Source: Melieria omissa
Lineage: Eukaryota > Arthropoda > Insecta > Diptera > Ulidiidae
Assembly (NCBI GenBank): GCA_963971225.1
Contig: OZ020270.1
Location: forward strand, 64,918,932-64,982,931
DNA: 64,000 nucleotides
Direction: 5' to 3'
Below the pieces are notes generated by a model. That model was not told the origin of the DNA. It saw only the letters and a list, made by a program, of their open reading frames with translations, and searched no databases. The position numbers were made by a program, and so were the translations under genes. Positions 1 to 10,284 of this stretch are shown piece after piece. Each line of letters starts with the position of its first letter. The first letter of the stretch is position 1.

Positions 1-1597
1 TACCGGAGTTTAGGCTGCCGAAACTCAGCGGCATCACTATCACCCTCTCACCTGAGGTGAAATACCTTGGCACCACACTCGACTCCAAGCTTTCTTGGAG
101 ACGCAACGTGGAAGAGCGGGTGAAGAAGAGCCTGAATGCCTTCTACGTCTGTCAGAAGGCCTTCGGGAAAAAGTGGGGATTGCGGCCGAGCATTGTCCAC
201 TGGATGTATACAGCGATCATTCGGCCGATCTTATGTTACGGAGCCATTGTCTGGTGGCCGGCTACGGACACCAGGTCCTTGGCGACGCAACTGATGAAGG
301 TGCAGAGACTGGCGGCTATGGGAATAGCAGGAACCGTCAAAAGCACCCCCCAGGCAGGCCTAGAGATGATTCTACATCTCCACCCAATAGAGCAGTTCAT
401 TAAGTGCTGTGCCGCCAAAGGCGCTCTCAGGCTGAGAGAGGCCAACTTGTGGAAAGAGCACGCTTATGGACACTCTGGGATCCTAAGGTCATTTACGAGG
501 CCAGGTACGGAACATCAATTAGATTCCTGTACGGACTATCTGATTCCATACCTGGATTTTGAGTCGCGCGCACTTACCTCCTTTCCCTCAAGGGAAGAAT
601 GGGGACTCACAAGTGTGACAAGAGACGCCTCCATCACCATCTTCACAGATGGTTCCAAGATGGAGGAAGGTACAGGAGCTGGTCTCCACTCAGATGTACT
701 AGGGGCTCAATGGTCTTTCAGACTCCCGGACCTCTGTAGCATCTTTCAGGCGGAGATTTATGCAATCTGGAAAGCTGCTGAATTAATCCGCGACAGCGGA
801 TTATCACCCACGGATATCACAATCTGTGTGGATAGTCAGGCAGCCTTTAAAGCGCTGGAATCAGCGACTGTGAAATCAAAGGTAGTGCAGAGTTGTCGCA
901 CTGCACTTCGCGGCATCGGACATCATCGAGTCACTCTCTGCTGGGTTCCGGGCCACTCTGGAGTGGCAGGAAACGAGGCAGCGGATGAGATGGCAAGAAA
1001 GGGGGTCGCCCTGCCTCTCACCGAAGTGGATAACTCTGTGCTCCCTCCGATATCTGCCCTGTATTTGCGTATTGACAGGTTGAGCAAAACTTACATCGAG
1101 TCCTCATGGCGGAGCAGAACTGATTGCAGTACCTGCCGGGCAATATGGCCTTCCCCTTCCGTGAGGAAAACACGATGTGTACTGTCCCTGAGTCGAACCT
1201 CTATTAGGCAGCTTGTTGGGGTCATTACTGGACACTGCGCCATTGGATCTATGCTGGTCAAATGGTGCCTCTCGTCCAGTGATGTCTGCAGAAGCTGTGG
1301 AGATGAGGAAGAAATGGAAACGATCCAACACTACCTGTGCCACTGCCCGGCTCTGCAGGAACGCCGACTCCGTACCTTGGGGTCAAGGTTCCTGGTAGAC
1401 TTGGCCTGCGCAGCAGTAGTTGAAATATCGGATCTACTCTCCTTCATCAAGAGGTCGAATTGGTTTGCCCCGAACTGAGAGCCACTGGTTACCTCCGGAA
1501 TCTTCCATGAAGGGATTCACAATGGGCCATTTTGGCCTCCGAGTGGAAGTGCTGCCCTTGGGACGCACACACCCTTCCCTACCTACCTACCTACCTA
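1..1597 (+). mobile_element. LINE (I/LOA/R1-type), 5' part outside window
   Basis: This is the 3' portion of a non-LTR retrotransposon. The ORF2 reading frame runs in from the left window edge and stops at 1478. About 120 bases of 3' UTR follow, ending in a CTAC repeat tail (about 1579-1597). Repeat tails and an ORF2-encoded RNase H are usual for I/LOA/R1-type LINEs. The 11-mer CACAATGGGCC (1518-1528) recurs near the 3' end of a LINE fragment at 20684 and in the tail of a SINE at 61509. The 5' end lies outside the window, so no target site duplication can be tested. Confidence 0.85.
3..1478 (+). CDS. LINE ORF2 C-terminal part: RT thumb, RNase H, CCHC-like end (partial)
   Basis: The frame is open from base 3, so the ATG at 57 is internal and the true start is off the window. 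The first ~100 residues match the RT thumb region of LINEs (KYLGTTLDSKLSW, then an RPILCYGAIVWW block). An RNase H domain follows at about residues 195-320. Its acidic motifs are visible: FTDGSKMEEGTGAG, QAEIYAIWKA, VDSQAAF and VPGHSGVAGNEAADEMA. A cysteine/histidine cluster (CRSCGDEE, then HYLCHCPAL) sits near the C-terminus. No stop or frameshift is seen in what is present, so this copy may be fairly young. I favour the LOA/I group because of the RNase H and the tail, but cannot place the clade firmly. Confidence 0.85.
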   Translation, partial: PEFRLPKLSGITITLSPEVKYLGTTLDSKLSWRRNVEERVKKSLNAFYVCQKAFGKKWGLRPSIVHWMYTAIIRPILCYGAIVWWPATDTRSLATQLMKVQRLAAMGIAGTVKSTPQAGLEMILHLHPIEQFIKCCAAKGALRLREANLWKEHAYGHSGILRSFTRPGTEHQLDSCTDYLIPYLDFESRALTSFPSREEWGLTSVTRDASITIFTDGSKMEEGTGAGLHSDVLGAQWSFRLPDLCSIFQAEIYAIWKAAELIRDSGLSPTDITICVDSQAAFKALESATVKSKVVQSCRTALRGIGHHRVTLCWVPGHSGVAGNEAADEMARKGVALPLTEVDNSVLPPISALYLRIDRLSKTYIESSWRSRTDCSTCRAIWPSPSVRKTRCVLSLSRTSIRQLVGVITGHCAIGSMLVKWCLSSSDVCRSCGDEEEMETIQHYLCHCPALQERRLRTLGSRFLVDLACAAVVEISDLLSFIKRSNWFAPN

Positions 1598-1682
1598 GTC
1601 ACACACATTATTGAACGAAGTGTTACATATACGTAACAGTGGGCTATTCAAAGTAACGTAAGTACAAATGTAAATGTAAGAT

Positions 1683-2943
1683 TTGCGTATGCTTAGATAC
1701 GGATATTTGACACTGGATGAGGCCACTATATATTTGCAAGAGCTTGCAAGTGATGAGAAAGCAGATAATACAGTGGAAAACAACAACAAAACAATTGAGC
1801 CGCCTAGTGGCCGTATTTTGGAATCTGAAGAGGATTCCGAGGAAGAAAATGGCGGTGGAGTGCCAAAAAATTTGCCGAGAACACGATTAATGCAACCATG
1901 TGAGTTTGTTGTGCGGCAATTGACAACAAATGAGGTTGAAACAGCAAGCTCTTTAAGACGTGATAAATAATTCCTTCGCAAACTTACATACAGATCTTAT
2001 AGAGTCACCAAGTACTACACAATGAACGTCTTTCGGGTCGCCCTGTTGTGGAGGAGCCATTTCACTGCCTATGTTTCAGAAGAAGAGCCATTGGAGCCTA
2101 GTGACGAACTTTTTCGGCTACAATAGCAATATGTACACCAACTGTCAACATTCTTATTAAAAAAAACATCGTTAAAGGCTGTTCAACGTACATAGTGCTT
2201 GTATTACATTTGATCACCAAAATTCTGGATCAAGTACGTCCACAGTAGAAAAACCATGGGAAAAATGTATGAATGGAAAGTGTACCAAAGTAAAACGTAC
2301 CTACAAGCCTTGTAAACCTGTTACTTAGTGGTTGGAAGATGATGACATTAGGTGTCCGGAAATTTTTCCGGAGCGGAACTATTCTGATTGTAGTAATTTA
2401 CATCCTCATCAGCTGTTGAGAAATTCTTTGATGACGAACTGATCCAGTTGTGCGATGAAAGTAATAGCTATGCTGTGTGTTCAGGTCAAACAAACCCAAA
2501 CATAACTGTTGAAGAGATGCGAGTTTTTATTGGCGCTCGTGGAAAGAAGTGGTGGTTTTGCATTTTTTCATGGCTCAATGACGTGTTAATGCAAAATGCG
2601 TGGATCTTGCATACTAAAAGAAGGAAGCAGTATGACGCAACTTGATTTCTGTAGAGCCATTGCCGGACGCTATTGCATAACTCTTGGCACAATAAGACCA
2701 CTCCAGAGCTTTTGTCGAATAACTTCGGCTGAGCCCGACTTCTCAAGCCGCTATGACTGCATTGGGCATTTTATTGTAGAAACAATAGATAAAAAGAGGC
2801 GCCGCACAGTGGCTGATTCTGCCGGCGTAGGTTGCAAAAGTCGATTTTGTCATGTTCGATTTGGGGGAAACTGTTATACTTGTCCGATAGATAAATGTTT
2901 GGACTTAAGAAATCCGAAAACCTTAACTAAATTGGACAAATAG
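1683..2943 (+). pseudogene. piggyBac-like transposase remnant, catalytic core deleted
   Basis: These are fragments of a piggyBac/PGBD-type transposase in shifting frames. The N-terminal acidic region lies at 1683-1970. Around 2420-2560 there is a stretch resembling the start of the DDE_Tnp_1_7 domain (FFDDELIQLCDE, then ITVEEMRVFIGA). It jumps directly to the end of the domain (NAWILHTKRRKQYD, then LDFCRAIAGRYC at about 2590-2690) and to a C-terminal Cys/His segment around 2820-2900. The central catalytic aspartates are therefore missing, through an internal deletion near 2560-2590. Several stops and frameshifts are present. I could not find convincing terminal repeats or a TTAA duplication, so the element ends are not defined. 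The assignment rests on the order of weak motifs. Confidence 0.6.
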
Positions 2944-3791
2944 TTTTGCTTGTAGAGCCCGTCAAAGTTGAGCAATTTTTAGAGTGTGAAATAATATCAG
3001 CAATTTGCACTTTTTCGGCAAAGCTGAAGTTTTAAAATACGGAAAGGAGCAAATTAATTGAAACTTTTTGCACCGGCATTGTAAAAGAAGGCATTTGTAG
3101 TAAATAATTAAATATAGAAAAAAAAAGTTGGTTGTTGTTGTTGTCTTTTCATAGCCACTCACTTGAAGCACTGTTTTTATCACACTTTTTGAACTTTCGA
3201 TAGAGTTTAAAAAAAAAGGCCATAAGTGCCACGGTTCCGTCTTTGGGAAAATTGTTCACTAGTCTTCTGTGAGTACTGCCCTGAAGAGATCGGGTGCCCG
3301 ATTTTGCCCGACTGGATTTTACAGCGATTTTTCTGTGGCCACCTCGCGCAATTTTGTGCTTGCGGGTGCGTGCGTTCGAACAAGTTCGTCAAGATTTTGA
3401 TAGTTAATCAATTACACGCGATTATAATCGTTGCCAGGGCATGCAAATTTGGATTTTGGCTTCATTTAAGATGTGATACAAGCTTGCAACTCCATATTGA
3501 GTCGACTTTTTTTTTGGCGTATATTGCTGTAAGCTCGAAGTAAAGAGTACTTTTGCTGGATGCGCAGTTCGCATGTACGAAAAACAAGTTGGCTTTCATT
3601 TCCGGCAATCAGCTGTCATGTATCCTTTGATGTAATGCTTTTGTTTTTAACAAAATACTAACACTGTGTCTGTCATAACATTTTTTTTTTAATTTGAGCA
3701 AAACTCAGTCAGTCGCCAGTAGTATTTTAGTTGAACCGCGCCAATGAAACAATTAGTTATTGAAAACAAAAAGCAGACTTATATCTATGTG

Positions 3792-3819
3792 CACTGTCTA
3801 AAACCCACCCCCAAAAATC
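3792..3819 (+). repeat. Candidate single Transib-type end (RSS-like), no mate found
   Basis: CACTGTC (3792-3798) is followed after exactly 12 bases by CCAAAAATC (3811-3819). This resembles the heptamer and nonamer of recombination signals and Transib ends. It lies 5' of the Transib ORF in the right orientation. No inverted partner is visible 3' of the ORF and the flank is not GC-rich, so this may be chance. Confidence 0.2.
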
Positions 3820-3910
3820 CCACAACGCGGGAAAACCTAACAACTGTTTAGGTACCTGCTAGTACTAGAAGCTTAGTACCTGCTATTTGAATGCATATGC
3901 AAATCCTACT

Positions 3911-3918
3911 TATAAATA
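3911..3918 (+). promoter_or_regulatory. TATA box candidate for the Transib transposase ORF
   Basis: TATAAATA lies 99 bases upstream of the ATG at 4017. That would place a start site near 3940 and leave a short leader. No initiator consensus is obvious. In an AT-rich region the motif could be fortuitous. Confidence 0.35.
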
Positions 3919-4016
3919 AAGGAGTTTGGAGTAAGTGAAGTTAGTTTCGAATTTAATTTGAACTAGACAAGACTTCAACTCCGCCACTGCAACTAAACCG
4001 AAGAAGAAGCACAAAG

Positions 4017-5936
4017 ATGTTCTTAAAAAATTCGAAGCTGTTTGAAATATTTACTATTTCGAGGACAAGGGAGAAGTTCGTTCTGGCTGTCACTGAAGAA
4101 ATTGGTTACGTCGAAGGAAGTTTGCCTGCAGCCAACATATCTACGACTAAAAAGAAGATATCCAGGACTTATCGCACTATCAAGTTGAAATGGATTGCGG
4201 CAAACCGTACCAAATTAAATTTTGTCCAGAATAATGAGGTATGGTTGGAAAAAACAACTTACTTCGATGCAGGAGATGCATGTAGCATAAGCGATGACCA
4301 ACCATCGACATCAAAGGCGGCAATAGGAAGGCCGAAAAAGTCAATTCAGGACTGTGCGTCATTCACTAAAAAAAGGAAGCTTATGGAGGCAACGGGAAAA
4401 ATAACTACCACCCACCTGTCAGAAGCTTTGACTATGAAATATAATAAGGATCAGGAGAAAATGAAAGGCATTATAGTGAAAGCAGTTTCACTAGCAAGCC
4501 CGAATCGAGTTCAAAGAATAAAGGACAGTATTCCCACCCCACCCAATGTGGTGCCAACCAAATATAGTCATAATGAAGCTTTAGCATTGTTTTTGGACTT
4601 AGGATTGTCCAAGGAAAAATATTTAATTTTGAGAAGTTCGTTGCAAAAACATAATGCAGATGTTCTACCAGCATATCACAACATTACGTCAGCAAAAAAA
4701 GAGGCCGTTCCTTATAACTGCGAAATTACCGAAGTGTCAGCTCAAGTCGAACTGCAAAGCCTCATGGACCATACTGCGAAACGAATTTTGAGCAGCAAAA
4801 GTGAACAGGAGCTTAATGCGCTTCCAAAGAATCTAACCTTACTAAGTAAGTGGGGTTGCGATGGATCCTCTGGTCAAAGTACATATAAGCAAGCGATAAA
4901 AACAGCTGATGGCGAAAATATTACGGATTCTAATATGTTCATGGCATCCGTTGTTCCCCTAAGGTTAAAGAGCGAACTTGCAGAACATTGGGGGAATCCT
5001 AGCCCTTCACCAGTACATTTCTGCCGACCAATACTATTTCAATATGCAAAGGAAACTTCAGATCTCATTAGATCGACAGTTAGTAGCATACGAGATCAAA
5101 TTGCTGCAATTGGGCCGACTGAATATAAAATCAACAACGACTTGACAATTGCGATTCAGCATACATTTTACTTGACGATGGTTCACGGAAAAGTTTTAAA
5201 TGAAATAACAAACACGAAATCAACGCAGTCGTGTCCCATATGCAAGAGAGCGCAAAAAAATTTCCAATCACTAGATGAATCCATAACTGATGAACATAAT
5301 TATGAATATGGACTGTCGCCATTACATGCTAGAATCAAAACTATGGAGTTTATTTTGAAGCTAGCATATACACTCCCCCATAGTAATGAAACCACTCTAA
5401 CAAAGGAGATAATAGCAGCTAGAAAGAAGAGGATACAAGATGCTTTCCACAATGAGATGGGGTTAAGACTGGACCAGCCAAAACAAGGTTATGGTAGTAG
5501 TAATGATGGAAACACATCTAGGACATTTTTTGACAAAGACGAAACAACAGCTAGGTTAACTGGAGTCGACCACGAAATAATTAAGAGACTTCAAGTTCTG
5601 CTTAATGTTTTATGCTGTAGAGAAAATGTAAATGCTGACAAATTTGGAGAATATGCTTTAACGACCACCAATTTATTACAGCAAAAGTATCCTTGGAAAA
5701 AATTAACACCCACTGTGCATAAAATATTAGCTCACGGCAAACGTGTAATAGAGTACCAGCCATTGCCCATTGGAGAGCTGTCAGAAGAAGCCCAAGAGTC
5801 CAAAAATAAGGAATATAAAAAGTTTAGGTACATGAATACCTTCAAGACTACGCGTCTGCGTCAAAATGAGGATTTATTTAATATGCTTTTAGCTTCATCA
5901 GACCCACTAATAAATTTCAGTTTATTTAAAATGTAA
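4017..5936 (+). CDS. Transib transposase (RAG1-core-related), uninterrupted, probable catalytic Asp-to-His change
   Basis: Transib transposases are DDE recombinases and relatives of the RAG1 core. The 639-codon frame has no stop. Visible hallmarks are KWGCDGSSGQ with the likely first catalytic Asp at residue 282, a CPIC zinc motif (Cys406/Cys409), LSPLHARIKTMEF (about 433-445), and near the C-terminus LPIGELSEEAQESKNKE (about 583-599), which should hold the catalytic Glu. From what I recall of the family, the second catalytic Asp sits in an M-x-D-G-K-V motif shortly before CPIC. Here it reads MVHGKV, with His390 (codon CAC at 5184-5186), so the enzyme may be inactive. Lys/Arg-rich N-terminal segments (about 45-125) could bind DNA. 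Length fits family members of about 650-700 residues. Terminal repeats for this copy were not found. A host-domesticated gene is possible but not shown. Confidence 0.82.
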   Translation: MFLKNSKLFEIFTISRTREKFVLAVTEEIGYVEGSLPAANISTTKKKISRTYRTIKLKWIAANRTKLNFVQNNEVWLEKTTYFDAGDACSISDDQPSTSKAAIGRPKKSIQDCASFTKKRKLMEATGKITTTHLSEALTMKYNKDQEKMKGIIVKAVSLASPNRVQRIKDSIPTPPNVVPTKYSHNEALALFLDLGLSKEKYLILRSSLQKHNADVLPAYHNITSAKKEAVPYNCEITEVSAQVELQSLMDHTAKRILSSKSEQELNALPKNLTLLSKWGCDGSSGQSTYKQAIKTADGENITDSNMFMASVVPLRLKSELAEHWGNPSPSPVHFCRPILFQYAKETSDLIRSTVSSIRDQIAAIGPTEYKINNDLTIAIQHTFYLTMVHGKVLNEITNTKSTQSCPICKRAQKNFQSLDESITDEHNYEYGLSPLHARIKTMEFILKLAYTLPHSNETTLTKEIIAARKKRIQDAFHNEMGLRLDQPKQGYGSSNDGNTSRTFFDKDETTARLTGVDHEIIKRLQVLLNVLCCRENVNADKFGEYALTTTNLLQQKYPWKKLTPTVHKILAHGKRVIEYQPLPIGELSEEAQESKNKEYKKFRYMNTFKTTRLRQNEDLFNMLLASSDPLINFSLFKM

Positions 5937-6300
5937 TTAATAAAAATTGGTTTAAAATTTGAATGCTATAGCATTCACGTCCGCGAACGTGTTAAGTCTT
6001 AAGACTAATATTGCAAATCGCTCTCAAAAGCATTTCGATAATTTAAATATAAACTGTACTTAGTCATAAGACAAGTCAGTATTAATCGGAACAATTAATT
6101 AAATAAATTGTGACTACAATAAAACTGTCCGAAGACAGAAAAAAAAAGAAGAAAATAATATTTTCTTCAAAAAGTGAAGTTCGGAGCAACGAACAACGAA
6201 CTTATGCCCAAAGCAACAAGAAGGGCCAACGAAAATAAATAGCCGTATAAGACTACATCAGACCGTGAGTCAACGTTATTTCATACAGAGGAAAAAACCA
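5937..6300. other. Spacer between the Transib ORF and E1 gag, possibly E1 leader/LTR remnant
   Basis: No gene is seen. A near-palindrome occurs at about 5975 (CACGTCCGCGAACGTG). The AT-rich part from about 6000 to 6130 and the A-rich stretch after it could be the end of an E1 5' LTR and its leader. I could not match it securely to the presumed E1 3' LTR at 28902, and no primer binding site is clear. Confidence 0.35.
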
Positions 6301-6474
6301 GAATGGCAGTCACTATCCCAGCATTGGAGCTACTGAAGGAAGCCTCCAGGATACGAGAGTTTAACGGTAGCGGAGACTACGATCTATCATCGTTTATAAG
6401 GGAAGTGGACCAAATTCTTCCCTTATTTGAAGGCAACCCAACGATGAGGGAATTCGCCCTACGGAGGTACGTCG
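6301..6474 (+). pseudogene. gag: E1 errantivirus-like gag, N-terminal part
   Basis: The frame opens with ATG at 6301 and encodes the start of a Gypsy-type Gag (REFNGSGDYDLSSFIREVDQ resembles the capsid N-terminal region of insect errantiviruses). It is broken after 58 codons by the non-autonomous Transib at 6475-8120. The same frame resumes at 8121 after one copy of the 5-base target duplication is removed. The longer apparent reading frame to 6527 runs into the transposon. Gag would form the particle core of this retroelement. Confidence 0.7.
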
Positions 6475-8120
6475 CACATTGGGAAAAAACAGGCAAAAAC
6501 GCTCGCATCGCCTGTTTTGAACTCTAGAATCTATAGTTTTTGCACTAGAGAACTGAAATTTCGCTACTATCTTTAGAATTCCTCATAGAATTGTAGGGTG
6601 TAATTTTTTTTTTTTTCATTTCCTTTACCAGGAGCTGGTACCCTACAGTCGGAAGTCAAGAGTTTTAGAAATATGCATAATCAGAAGCAAAAAAAATAAT
6701 TCAATATTTTGATAACTGATTCCAGTAGAAGATCAAAAATAAAGTTAAACGTGTTTTAGGGTTTTTTAATTTGAGCACTTTTTTGCAGCACGGTTTATGT
6801 TTTCCGAGTGTATAACAAAAGATTTAATAACTTCGGAAATAAAAAAGATAAAGGATTGAATTTTCGCATAACTGTTTCCCATAAGTAGAAGATGATTTAT
6901 TCCAAAAATTAAAAAAATTCGCCCACGGCCACGCCTACTCTCCATACAGACTTTGTTTTTAACAATATTAAAATAAGCTAAAATTTTGCTGTCATGCATT
7001 AAAATGTTCTTTAGAGACACTTAGCTCACTTTTATAAAAGTAGGCAAACTCTTTCTTAAAAAAATCTAAACTATTCATTTACTTTTATAAAGCACGGAAA
7101 AGGTTAACTGACAAGTATAATATATATTATGTATCTCAAGGGGTTAAAGAGGCATGTCACACCTATTTCCAGACAAACATATCCCTAAACGGACGGTAAA
7201 TATTTAAAAGTTCATATTTTGAAAAATATCATTATATAGCAACCCTGTTAAGAATGGGCAAACCACGCCCATTTTAGGCAATATGTTGTTCTCGTGATTT
7301 CCAAAGTGTTTGTACGAAATTTCAGTTTCGTGTCTCAACTTTTTCGAAAGCAATTGTGAATACCTTCCATCAGACAGACGAATTGGAAGACATATTAACA
7401 GACGGACATAGATAAATCAATGCGATATATATATACATATCTCAATTCTAAACATTTAAATACATATTTATTCCTTTCAACACCAGCCTTGCTGTTTTTC
7501 ATACGTTATAGTTTTGCTCAGTAATAAAAAATATATCGTTGCTCACCACAACTGAGTACAAAAAGTGCTTGGGTTGGCATGCGAAAATTGCTCGCATTCA
7601 TTTTGTTGCAGAACGTCGCAGATGAGTTTGGTACCATCAGTTAGCTGAATGTTCCACCTAATCAGTGTATACGTATTTCGTTGAATGCTGTTGAATCTCA
7701 AAAGTTACAGTCCAGAGAAAATCCCGATTTTTCTCATTTTTATCAAAAAATGAGGCAAAGGTTAGATATATTTTTTTTGCCAAAATAAACATTTTTTAAA
7801 TACAATTTTTTTTCATATTAATTGCTTAGATATCGGTACCCCACATGTGAAAAATTATGGAATTTCATTAAAAAATGTAGATTGTACGGGCATTTGAAGA
7901 CAGCCCTGTTAACGATATTTTGCTAGAAGTGAAAATAATTTAATAAAACGTTCAACTTTGAAAGGCTGTAAAGTCCAGGTCATGGGATGAAGGGACTTAA
8001 AAAGTTGATTTTCTATCTGGCTAGAGTATCTATATTACGACAAGTAAAAAAAAATATTCACATTCGCAACTTTTGAATTTGCTCCAATGCAAGCGTTTTT
8101 GCCTGTTTTTTCCCAATGTG
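6475..8120. mobile_element. Non-autonomous Transib element with RSS-like terminal repeats
   Basis: This 1646-bp element sits in E1 gag. Both ends start CACATTGGGAAAAAACAGGC when read inward, and the terminal inverted repeat continues for about 34 bases with one mismatch (6475-6508 and 8087-8120). It is flanked by a 5-bp duplication CGTCG (6470-6474 and 8121-8125). Transib elements duplicate 5-bp GC-rich targets of CGNCG type and begin with CACWRTG-like heptamers, so the class is well supported. Each end has heptamer CACATTG, an 11-base spacer and GCAAAAACG, close to a 12-RSS. I see no transposase in the interior, which is AT-rich. It would need an enzyme supplied in trans. Confidence 0.88.
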
Positions 8121-9476
8121 CGTCGTCACGAAGATCCAAGGAGCAGCCCTCAACGTAATACGACCACTAGGAGCAGAAGCGGACTGGATGACCATCAAGG
8201 ACGAGCTTGTGCGAAACTTTGGAGTGAAGGAAGGGTACCACACCTTGTACCACCAGGCGATAAACCTAAGGAATCACATAATCATGTAAGTGACTATTTT
8301 AATAAATTAAGAGACATATTAGATAAACTTAATATTAAGTACGAGTTCGATAGAAATAAGCCTTTAGAATTCTCACCGATCTCAAACCAATCGGTTATAC
8401 TTAAAACATTTTTAAATGGTATTAACCCCTTTGCTCCCTCGCGGAGCTTTAGGACTCTATATAACCCTAATTTGGCTAGTATCATTCACAGTAGGCAAAT
8501 AACAAAGTTAAGAGAAGCTTATTACTTACTTCAAGACACAGGTATGCTAAGGGCAAATGACGTGGGAAATAATAGTAAACGAACGAACACCAACAATAAC
8601 AGTAACTTTGGAAATAGAAATACAAACCAATTCCAACCTAGGTACGAGCAATTTACACAAATGTATACTCCTCCTCCAGTACAAAACTTTCGACCAAATT
8701 TCTCCGGACAATTCCGACAAAACCCCCGAGACGCTGGAAACTTTAGACAAAATTCAAATCAGTTCAGGTGGAACCAATCCAATCAAAGCCGATTCCAACC
8801 TCCAACGCCAATGGAAGTTGACCACATCGAGGGAAGGAGTGAGGATAACTTTTCAGTATCAGGCCCCCAATATGACTTGCCGATAGTAGAATTAACTGTA
8901 GGAAATAAAAAAATTAAATGTTTGATAGACACAGGATCGTCGACGTCACTGTTAGACAAAAATCTACTAACACAATACAGATGAACCAAACTAAGACAAC
9001 CAATAACTTTTAGAACGCTTAATGAAATCGTTTATATAAATGAAGAGATAGTAACACCATTGCCAATTGAATTTAACGAAAAGAATAACATGTGTTGGAA
9101 GTTAACAACATTTAAAAACAAAAGTTTTGATGGCTTAATTGGACAAAATCTACTGAAACCATTAGCCGCAAATATTAACATGAAAGAGAATTATATTAAA
9201 ATTAATGGAATTAAGACAAATTTTATAAACTCATGTTCATATAAATATCATGAAATCTAGGCCTTACAAGCACCGGATGAAAATGTAATTTATGAAAGAT
9301 TAAAACAGGAAGAGGAAGGCGATGACCACTTCCAAATTTTAAATACAGCCGTTAATCGATTTAAAACGCAAATTATTTTATGCGAACACAAAACAACGGA
9401 AAGCGTGGTAATAGAAAATAAACGAAAAATTTATATCAGCCAAGATGATATTAATAGCGGTTACATGGTAGACATA
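8121..9476 (+). pseudogene. E1 gag C-terminal part, protease and pre-integrase region; reverse transcriptase missing
   Basis: Gag resumes at 8121 in the frame left at 6474 and shifts near 8275. It then runs through an Asn/Gln/Pro-rich tail (about 8560-8810) into an aspartic protease (CLIDTGSSTSLLDKNLL, about 8920-8975). A stop at 8982 and further breaks follow; protease-like sequence with GLIGQNLL extends to about 9260. The next segment (9260-9476) already resembles the region between RNase H and integrase. The reverse transcriptase and RNase H, normally about 1.8 kb, have therefore been deleted. The frame continues beyond the Tc1-like insertion at 16776. This copy cannot replicate by itself. 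Confidence 0.75.
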
Positions 9477-9732
9477 AGGACTGTATCGAAAATTATGAAT
9501 ACACCAAAACATGCTTCATACTAGTGCATAACAAAAGTTAGAATTTATTTTTTTTTATAAATGGCATTTCATATTGTATTTTTTTGTAAATAGCAACGAA
9601 AAAAATTATTTAGTGGGAGGCTAGCCCACATTTTTAATCTTTTTGTCGAGGTCCTTTTTTAAATTGTGGACACAGCCAGGAAATAATTTTTTGTTAACAC
9701 TATTACAATATTTTTTAAATTTTTGAACGGAG

Positions 9733-10284
9733 CTAGCCGGCTTTAGATCTTTTTTTAAGGTCCCTCTTCATTAACGTCCAAAATATTTCGATAGGGCGTA
9801 TCTCTGGACACTTTGGAGGATTCATGTTTTTCTTAACAAAATTTATGTTCTTCTCTTCATACCACGTTAATGACAAGAGGCTAAGTCGGCCCATAACCAA
9901 GTCTTGCCAGTGTGTTTTTTCATCAACGGCAGCAATCTCTACTTGAGGCACTCATTTAGGTACATTTCAGCGTTCAGGGGCTTGTCTGTGAAGAATGGAG
10001 TCGACATGTTTTCACACTTGCATATTGTTTGCCAAACATGAATCTTATTGCCAAATTTTTCGCAAAAAATTAATTTGTCAGCTTTTGAAATTTCACATCC
10101 TTTCGGAACTGCGTAGAATTGGGGTCCTGGCAGCGTTTTGTAGTCCAATTTCACGTATGTTTCGTCGTCCATTATGATGCAATCAAGTTTTTGCCTACAA
10201 ATATAGTCGTACATTTTTCGGGATCTGGTTTTCACCTGCGCGCCTTGCTGAGTGCTTCGTTTTGGCTGTTTTTGCTTTCTATAT
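9733..10284 (-). pseudogene. Tc1/mariner-type transposase, catalytic C-terminal part
   Basis: This is the downstream half of a DDE/D transposase. MDDETYVKLD holds the first catalytic Asp. A later piece carries WQDLVMGRLSLLSL with the second Asp, and NPPKCPEIRPIEIFWTLMKR with the third acidic residue. The last block, with PE-RPIE-W, is typical of insect members of the Tc1/mariner (ITm) group. A frame change near 9945 and a stop separate the two pieces. The N-terminal half lies at 16300-16623, on the far side of the G1 insertion. Confidence 0.78.

Larger units (their letters stand above)
2944..4016. other. Non-coding stretch upstream of the Transib ORF
   Basis: I see no supported gene here. 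An open frame at 3226-3543 has no recognisable domain and is left out. The stretch contains a TATA-like box at 3911 and a possible single recombination-signal-like motif at 3792 (see the separate entries and findings). Confidence 0.5.

Noticed and set aside
3226..3543. 105-codon open frame with many Cys
   Set aside because: No recognisable domain, no promoter, lies in AT-rich non-coding sequence next to other shadows; the reverse strand is open as well.
5975..5990. CACGTCCGCGAACGTG as a Transib 3' end
   Set aside because: It is a short near-palindrome; no matching sequence exists upstream of the ORF and the heptamer does not fit CACWRTG.
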